Source: Nanobdellota archaeon
GTDB lineage: Archaea > Nanobdellota > Nanobdellia > Parvarchaeales > Parvarchaeaceae
Direction of reading: 5' to 3'
NCBI GenBank assembly: GCA_021797085.1
Contig: JAKAAG010000005.1
Location: 1 to 48,786 of the forward strand
DNA: 48,786 bases
Part shown: in pieces, positions 44,082 to 48,786 of the stretch
Layout: each line of letters starts with the position of its first letter
Position numbering within the stretch: the first letter of the stretch is position 1
Made by a program: the position numbers and the translations under genes
The notes under the pieces: generated by a model
What the model was told of the DNA's origin: nothing
What the model saw: only the letters and a program-made list of their open reading frames with translations
Database searches by the model: none

Positions 44082-46805
44082 ATGTCAAAATACGAATTTG
44101 AAGAAATAGAAAAGAAGTGGCGAAAAATATACGAAGAAAAGAAGCTTTATGAGGCTGATGCCGATGAAAAGAAGGAAAAATTCTTCGTAACCGTTCCGGT
44201 TATGTACCCTGACGGAAGACTGCATACAGGACATATGTACACGTGGACCCGAGCTGATATCTTCGCAAGATTCCAGAGAATGAAGGGAAAAAATGTGCTG
44301 TTTCCGCAGGGCTTCCACATGACAGGGGGGCCAATGGCAGGGATGTCTTTGCGTTTGAAAAACGGAGACGAGAAGGCAATAAAGATAATGAAAGACCAGG
44401 GAGCAAATGAAGAAGACATAAAGAGGTTTGCCGGCAATCCTTTGGAATTGGGTTTGTTCTTTGGAAAGACGTACAAAAGTGATTTTAATTTGGTGGGAAC
44501 ATCAATAGATTGGAGAAGAAACTTTATACTTTCATACACTGAGCAATACTCTAAATTCGTAGAATGGCAGTTTCGTAAACTAAGAGAGCTTGGATATATA
44601 ACGCAGGGCAGCCATCCCGTTGTATGGTGCCCAAGGGAAAACACTTCTCTGGGAGATCATGACAGGGCCGAAGGGGAAGGGGAAAGTCCGCAGGAATTCA
44701 CCATAATCAAATTTAAAGCCGACAATCTTATACTTCCAGCAGCTACATTAAGGCCTGAAACCATCTATGGAGTAAGCAATCTCTGGGTAAATCAAAACGG
44801 GCAGTACGAGAAGGTAAGGTTTTCCAACGGTGAAGAATGGATCGTTTCAAAAGAATTCACCGAAAAATTACCTTTCCAAAAGGACGTGGCAGAAAAAATA
44901 GAGGACTTTAATATCACAGACTTAGTAGGAAAAACAGCAGTAAACCCTGTAAACAACGAGGAAATACCAATAATAAATGCAGAATTTGTGAAGACTGACA
45001 GAAATACTGGAATAGTAATGAGTGTACCAATGCACGCTCCATTTGATTATAATTATTACAACAAGAAAAAAACAGAAATCAAGCTAAAGGAACCCCGTAA
45101 GATAATAGACGTGAAAACAAACCCTAATTTAATAGAGGAAGCTATTAAACGCTTTGGAACAGAAGACGAAAAGGAACTTGAAAACGCAACTAAATATGTG
45201 TATAAAACAGAATTCAACTACGGAATATTAAATGATAGTAACGGTCCGCTGAGCGGAAAACCTGTAAAAGAGGCAAAGGAATACGCAATTGCGCTTATAA
45301 AAGAAAAAAATGCCTATGACAACTTCTATGAAACCTCTGGTGAGGTGATATGCAGATGCGGTGCCAAAGGGCTAATAAAACTTGTTGAAAACCAGTGGTT
45401 TATAAGATATTCTGACAAGCAGCTTAAAGAAAAGACTCTAGACTGGATACAGAAAATGGACGTAAGGCCCGAAGAAGCAAAGGCGCAGATAATAAATGCT
45501 GTTTACAACATGGAGGATAAAGCCGCAACTAGGAGCGGGGGATTGGGTACACCGCTGCCATGGGATAAGAACTGGCTTATAGAACCGCTTAGTGATTCTA
45601 CAATTTACATGGCTTATTACACTTTTGCACACATCATAAAAAACATGAAACCGGAGGAAATAACGGATGAAATGTTTGATTACATACTTTTAGACAAAAA
45701 AACTGACAAAAAATTCACTGAGAACATTGAAAAAATGAAGAAAGAATTTGAGTATTGGTATCCGCTAGATTTAAGAGTTACAGCAAAGGAACTGATAACA
45801 AACCACATTGCTTTTTTTATAATGACCCATGTTGCAATCTTCAGCAAGGACAAATGGCCCAAAGGGTTGGGGATAAACGGATGGCTTACTGTAAACGGAA
45901 AGAAGATGAGCAAGTCAAAGGGAAATACAATGACTATAGATTATGTGGTAAACAATTACGGAGCGGATTCCGCTAGGTTAATAGCATCTGCATCCAATGG
46001 CATGGATGACGCTGCCTGGGATCTAAACAACATAAACGGCTTCAAACAAAAGATAGAGTTTATACTTGAGCTTACTGAGATAATGGACAGCTTTTCCGAT
46101 GAAAGAAAGCTTGTAGACGAGTTCTTACTGTCAAAGATAAACTACCTTATAGAAAACAGCGAAAAGGGATACGATTCAATGAAATACAAAAACTCATTGA
46201 ACTATTCATTCTTTGAATTCATAGAAAACATAAAAAGCTACATAGACTACGGGGGAAACAATAAGGATACCTTAAAATACGCTATAACAGTATTTTCAAA
46301 ACTTAATCATCCTTTGTTTCCATTTGTAACTGAAGAGATAAACAATGCATTAAATAAAGGAGAGCTCTTGGAAACATATGAAAGCTGGCCTGAAATAAAG
46401 GAAGAGTATAAAAATGAGCTTGTTGAAAATGAATTCGATGTACTGAAGCAGACGATAGACGACATAAACAACCTTGTAAACCTGATAAACAAAGATCCAA
46501 AGGAAATAATAATAGGCATAGCTGGAAAAGAAAAATTTGACATATACAACAAGGTAGAGGAAATAACGCACAGGACCAGGGATTTAAAGGAAATAAGAAA
46601 GGAGGTCCCATCAAACGAATTTGTGAACAAACTGCTTAAAAATCCGAAAAGGCTGCCAAACAAAAAACTTGACTATGAGCTAGAAAAGAAAGTATTCATT
46701 GAATCCAAAAGCAAATTAAAGGAAATGTACAATGCGGAGATAAAGATAGAGGAAAGCAATGAAGAAAAGGCATCTCCCGGAAAGCCAATGCTGATAATAA
46801 AATGA
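44082..46805 (+). CDS. leuS: Leucyl-tRNA synthetase
   Basis: This class Ia aaRS charges tRNA-Leu. The HIGH-type motif is YPDGRLHTGHMYTWTRADIFAR (near 42). The CP1 editing domain contains LRPETIYGVSNLWV (the T-rich LRPET region) and a conserved GIVMSVPMHAPFDY. WYPLDLRVTAKELITNHIAFFI and the KMSKS motif GKKMSKSKGNT are both present. The anticodon-binding and C-terminal domains follow. At 907 aa it is slightly short for the archaeal type. The stop overlaps the next small ORF (ATGA). Confidence 0.97.
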   Translation: MSKYEFEEIEKKWRKIYEEKKLYEADADEKKEKFFVTVPVMYPDGRLHTGHMYTWTRADIFARFQRMKGKNVLFPQGFHMTGGPMAGMSLRLKNGDEKAIKIMKDQGANEEDIKRFAGNPLELGLFFGKTYKSDFNLVGTSIDWRRNFILSYTEQYSKFVEWQFRKLRELGYITQGSHPVVWCPRENTSLGDHDRAEGEGESPQEFTIIKFKADNLILPAATLRPETIYGVSNLWVNQNGQYEKVRFSNGEEWIVSKEFTEKLPFQKDVAEKIEDFNITDLVGKTAVNPVNNEEIPIINAEFVKTDRNTGIVMSVPMHAPFDYNYYNKKKTEIKLKEPRKIIDVKTNPNLIEEAIKRFGTEDEKELENATKYVYKTEFNYGILNDSNGPLSGKPVKEAKEYAIALIKEKNAYDNFYETSGEVICRCGAKGLIKLVENQWFIRYSDKQLKEKTLDWIQKMDVRPEEAKAQIINAVYNMEDKAATRSGGLGTPLPWDKNWLIEPLSDSTIYMAYYTFAHIIKNMKPEEITDEMFDYILLDKKTDKKFTENIEKMKKEFEYWYPLDLRVTAKELITNHIAFFIMTHVAIFSKDKWPKGLGINGWLTVNGKKMSKSKGNTMTIDYVVNNYGADSARLIASASNGMDDAAWDLNNINGFKQKIEFILELTEIMDSFSDERKLVDEFLLSKINYLIENSEKGYDSMKYKNSLNYSFFEFIENIKSYIDYGGNNKDTLKYAITVFSKLNHPLFPFVTEEINNALNKGELLETYESWPEIKEEYKNELVENEFDVLKQTIDDINNLVNLINKDPKEIIIGIAGKEKFDIYNKVEEITHRTRDLKEIRKEVPSNEFVNKLLKNPKRLPNKKLDYELEKKVFIESKSKLKEMYNAEIKIEESNEEKASPGKPMLIIK

Positions 46806-46957
46806 AATGGACTTACCTTACAGCAATAAGCCTGTTGACATTATTCATAAGCCTTATACTCATTTTTGTATTCCATATATTCATCTTCATACTATTTTTA
46901 TTCTTTCCATTCTTTAGTTTATTTAGGAGAAAAAATGGAAAAGGGAAGATTAAATAA
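46802..46957 (+). CDS. Small Phe-rich membrane peptide between leuS and trm5
   Basis: This gene is too short for the ORF track. An ATG overlapping the leuS stop in the pattern ATGA opens a 51-codon frame starting MKWTYLTAISLLTLFISLIL. Residues 4-41 are one or two strongly hydrophobic helices rich in Phe and Ile. The end is basic (FRRKNGKGKIK), a positive-inside tail. It overlaps the trm5 start by 23 bp. The ATGA coupling and clear membrane topology argue for a real gene, but the AT-rich coding of such Phe/Ile runs could also arise by chance. Confidence 0.5.
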   Translation: MKWTYLTAISLLTLFISLILIFVFHIFIFILFLFFPFFSLFRRKNGKGKIK

Positions 46958-47708
46958 GGGTTTTGATATCATAGGAAACATAGCCATCGTAAAATTCGAC
47001 GGCAAGCCGCCAAAAAAAGAAAAGCTTGCGGCAGTAAACGAAATTCTAAAAAGAAATAGGAATGTTAACACAGTATTTGAAAAAATAGGGATGACACAAG
47101 GTGAGGAAAGAATACCAAAATTAAGAAAGCTGATTGGAGAGAAAAGCGTTTCCTTGTACAAGGAAAATGGCTGTTTATTTTATGTAGACGTAAAAAAGGT
47201 GTACTTTTCTCCTAGAATGGGAAGTGAAAGACTGCGAGTAATAGAAAAGGTGAAAAAAGGTGAAAAAGTTCTGGACATGTTCTGCGGAGTAGGCCCATTT
47301 GCAATTCCAATCGCAAAAAAAGCTAGCAAAGTTGTAGCAATAGACATAAACAAAAATGCTATAAATCTATTAAAGAAAAACATCAAACTAAATAAGGTTT
47401 CAAACATAGAATATTACTGTGGGGATTCAAGTAAAATAGTCAAAAAGTTTGATTATAAATTCGACAGAATAATAATGAATTTTCCTCTATATGCTTATAA
47501 ATTTCTTGGAGAAGCTGTAAAAAAATGCAATGATAATGCAGTTATACACCTCTACTCATTCATAAAGGATGGAAATACAGATATCATCAGAAAGGAAATA
47601 ATGAAAACATGCAGCAAGAAATTCAAAAAAATAAAGATAGAAGAGCATAAAGCAGGGGAGGTAGCTCCTTTCCTTGAAAGAACGTGTTTTGATATAACCC
47701 TAATCTGA
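46935..47708 (+). CDS. trm5: tRNA methyltransferase Trm5 family (m1G37 or wyosine-related)
   Basis: This SAM-dependent enzyme of the Trm5/Taw family probably methylates G37 next to the anticodon, which prevents frameshifting. I use the ATG at 46935 (MEKGRLNKGFDIIGN, 257 aa) because GGAG lies 5 nt upstream; the track start at 46866 is inside the small membrane ORF. The N-terminal D2 domain has DIIGNIAIVKFDG. VYFSPRMGSERLRV precedes motif I (VLDMFCGVGPFAIPIAKK), then VVAIDINKNAI. The NPPY-equivalent reads MNFPLYA, where Trm5 enzymes usually have NxPxxA. It lacks the D1 domain of longer Trm5b enzymes, so a Taw22-like role is possible. Confidence 0.88.
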   Translation: MEKGRLNKGFDIIGNIAIVKFDGKPPKKEKLAAVNEILKRNRNVNTVFEKIGMTQGEERIPKLRKLIGEKSVSLYKENGCLFYVDVKKVYFSPRMGSERLRVIEKVKKGEKVLDMFCGVGPFAIPIAKKASKVVAIDINKNAINLLKKNIKLNKVSNIEYYCGDSSKIVKKFDYKFDRIIMNFPLYAYKFLGEAVKKCNDNAVIHLYSFIKDGNTDIIRKEIMKTCSKKFKKIKIEEHKAGEVAPFLERTCFDITLI

Positions 47709-47746
47709 TTAGATTATTTTGACTGTAAAAACAATGTTTCGCAGGA

Positions 47747-48786
47747 TTAACACATTCCTTCCAAGGGACCATAATTAATTCCGCATGGATTCGCTAGAGT
47801 ACCTGTTATTGTAGTTATAACGGAGTCCGAAGACGTAGATATTACTGAAATAGAGTCACTACCCTCGTTTGTAACATATAAATATTCATCATTAGGTGTA
47901 ACGGTAATGCCATTAGGAGAAGTTCCTACTGGGATCGTTGCTACAACTTTATTAGAGGCAGTAGAGATAACTGAAACTGAATTACTTCCTGCCACATATA
48001 CATATTGACCATTTGGAGAGACGGTAACTCTACTAACAGAATAACCTATGGGGATAACAAGTATCACTGAATTGGATGAAGTTGAGATTACGGAAACGTT
48101 ATCTGCACCAGAGTTAGCAACATATACATATTGACCATTTGGAGTAATTGCTATGCCTCTAGGACCAAAAAACCCGGGGATCGTTGCTACAACTTTATTA
48201 GAGGCAGTAGAGATAACTGAAACTGAATTGCTACTAGCACTATCATCTGTAACATATGCAAATTGACCATTTGGAGTAATAGCTATTCCAAAAGGACTTT
48301 TACCAACTATAATTGTTGCTATTACTGAATTGGATGAAGTTGAGATTACGGAAACGTTATCTCCGTCATTGTTATCAACATATACATATTGACCATTTGG
48401 AGTCATAACAATTCCCTTTGGATATGACCCTACAGGAATCTTAGCTATTACTGAATTGGATGAAGTTGATATCACAGAAACATTATCTGGACCATTATTA
48501 TCTGTGATATAAAGATATTGACCATTTGGAGTCATAACAATTCCAAATGGATTTGGACCTACACTAACTAAACCATACTCTCCACTTGGATTTTTAGCTA
48601 AAGAATTATTATTATAATATACCATTGAAATATTATTAGCACCTAAATTTGTAACGTAGAGATTCCTCATGGGGATGAAATCTACCTCCAGGTCATAGGG
48701 TGTTGATAGGTTCTTTCCTCCCGCGTATATTGGATAGTATGTTACTCCGTTGAAATCAACTGGATAAATCTTCCACGTGCTGTTGT
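47747..48786 (-). CDS. YVTN-type beta-propeller protein (5' end beyond window)
   Basis: The track starts this at an ATG at 48670, but the frame stays open to the right edge and encodes another 38 residues (...DFNGVTYYPIYAGGKNL...), so the gene is partial. The visible part has about seven repeats of some 42 residues built on SPNGQYVYVAN-x-DNVSVISTSSNSVIATIPVG. These form the blades of a YVTN/NHL-like propeller, usually on secreted or surface-layer proteins. Blades alternate between STSSNSV and STASNKV types, and some are nearly identical at nucleotide level, indicating recent duplication. It ends NYGPLEGMC. It probably has a surface adhesion or scaffolding role, as judged from family precedent. 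Confidence 0.85.
   Translation of the reverse strand, partial: NSTWKIYPVDFNGVTYYPIYAGGKNLSTPYDLEVDFIPMRNLYVTNLGANNISMVYYNNNSLAKNPSGEYGLVSVGPNPFGIVMTPNGQYLYITDNNGPDNVSVISTSSNSVIAKIPVGSYPKGIVMTPNGQYVYVDNNDGDNVSVISTSSNSVIATIIVGKSPFGIAITPNGQFAYVTDDSASSNSVSVISTASNKVVATIPGFFGPRGIAITPNGQYVYVANSGADNVSVISTSSNSVILVIPIGYSVSRVTVSPNGQYVYVAGSNSVSVISTASNKVVATIPVGTSPNGITVTPNDEYLYVTNEGSDSISVISTSSDSVITTITGTLANPCGINYGPLEGMC
47931..47983 (+). repeat. 53-bp direct repeat within propeller gene, copy 1
   Basis: This segment, ending CTGAAACTGAATT, is identical to 48177-48229, 246 bp away. That spacing equals two propeller blades. Confidence 0.8.
48066..48104 (+). repeat. 39-bp direct repeat within propeller gene, copy 1
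   Basis: The segment running from ACTGAATTGG to CGTTATCT is identical to 48324-48362. A similar but diverged third copy starts near 48450. It encodes the NVSVISTSSNSV blade type. Confidence 0.8.
48177..48229 (+). repeat. 53-bp direct repeat within propeller gene, copy 2
   Basis: Identical to 47931-47983. It encodes the VSVISTASNKVVATIP blade segment. Confidence 0.8.
48324..48362 (+). repeat. 39-bp direct repeat within propeller gene, copy 2
   Basis: Identical to 48066-48104, 258 bp away, close to a two-blade spacing. Confidence 0.8.

Noticed and set aside
48670-48672. ATG at 48670 as the start of the propeller protein
   Set aside because: The frame is open for 38 more codons to the window edge and the codons look like protein-coding sequence, so this ATG is internal.

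Overview
The window is a gene-dense, A+T-rich stretch of an archaeal chromosome. Archaeal identity rests on an A-type (V-type-like) ATP synthase operon, ribosomal proteins uL2-uS19-uL22-uS3-uL29 plus eS17, Cdc48, TrmB, Trm5, an archaeal-type prolyl-tRNA synthetase, an archaeal class III signal peptide, a tRNA-Gln starting with an A1-U72 pair, and TATA-like boxes about 25 bp upstream of many start codons (leaderless mRNAs). Broken-up ribosomal operons, convergent genes that overlap or touch, and low G+C suggest a small-genome (DPANN, perhaps ARMAN/Parvarchaeota-like) lineage. That placement is inference, since no rRNA is present.

Layout. 1-5.2 kb: the 5' part of a pilin-like gene running off the left edge, RNase Z, a TatD hydrolase, a phage-like HExxE protein, tRNA-Thr(TGT) followed at once by a HAD phosphatase, an SPFH protein and a phosphoesterase. 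5.2-10.5 kb: nuoJKLMN, the membrane-arm genes of complex I. 10.6-14.1 kb: a two-TM SHOCT-like protein and the uL2-uS19-uL22-uS3-uL29 cluster, where uL29 was too short for the ORF track. 14.2-25.1 kb: a HhH protein, a zinc ribbon, KsgA/Dim1, SMC, a TrmB regulator, a HIT protein lacking its nucleophilic histidine, and an operon of an unknown gene, cdc48, scpA and scpB. SMC with ScpA/ScpB gives a complete condensin set within about 9 kb.

25.3-35.0 kb: the ATP synthase operon in the order K-E-C-F-A-B-D-H-I, a rotated version of the common archaeal H-I-K-E-C-F-A-B-D order. The A subunit is split in its P-loop by a 531-residue intein with a LAGLIDADG endonuclease domain. 35.3-41.2 kb: small unknown genes, a methyltransferase, tRNA-Gln(TTG), a polyprenyl-phosphate GlcNAc-1-P transferase-like enzyme, an RqcH/NFACT protein, eS17 and tRNA-Thr(GGT). 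41.2-48.8 kb: a PRC-barrel protein, a methyltransferase, ProS, LeuS, a 51-residue membrane peptide, Trm5, and a YVTN beta-propeller gene that runs off the right edge.

The main themes are energy conservation (complex I membrane arm and ATP synthase), translation and RNA processing (ribosomal proteins, tRNAs, aaRSs, Trm5, KsgA, RqcH, RNase Z) and chromosome maintenance (SMC-ScpAB). The longest gene-free gap is about 260 bp (35017-35276). I found no CRISPR array, transposase or recognised defence system. The points most worth follow-up are the P-loop intein, the odd T-loops of both tRNA-Thr genes, the HIT protein lacking its catalytic histidine, uL29 starting inside uS3, and a palindromic operator-like site upstream of the phosphoesterase.
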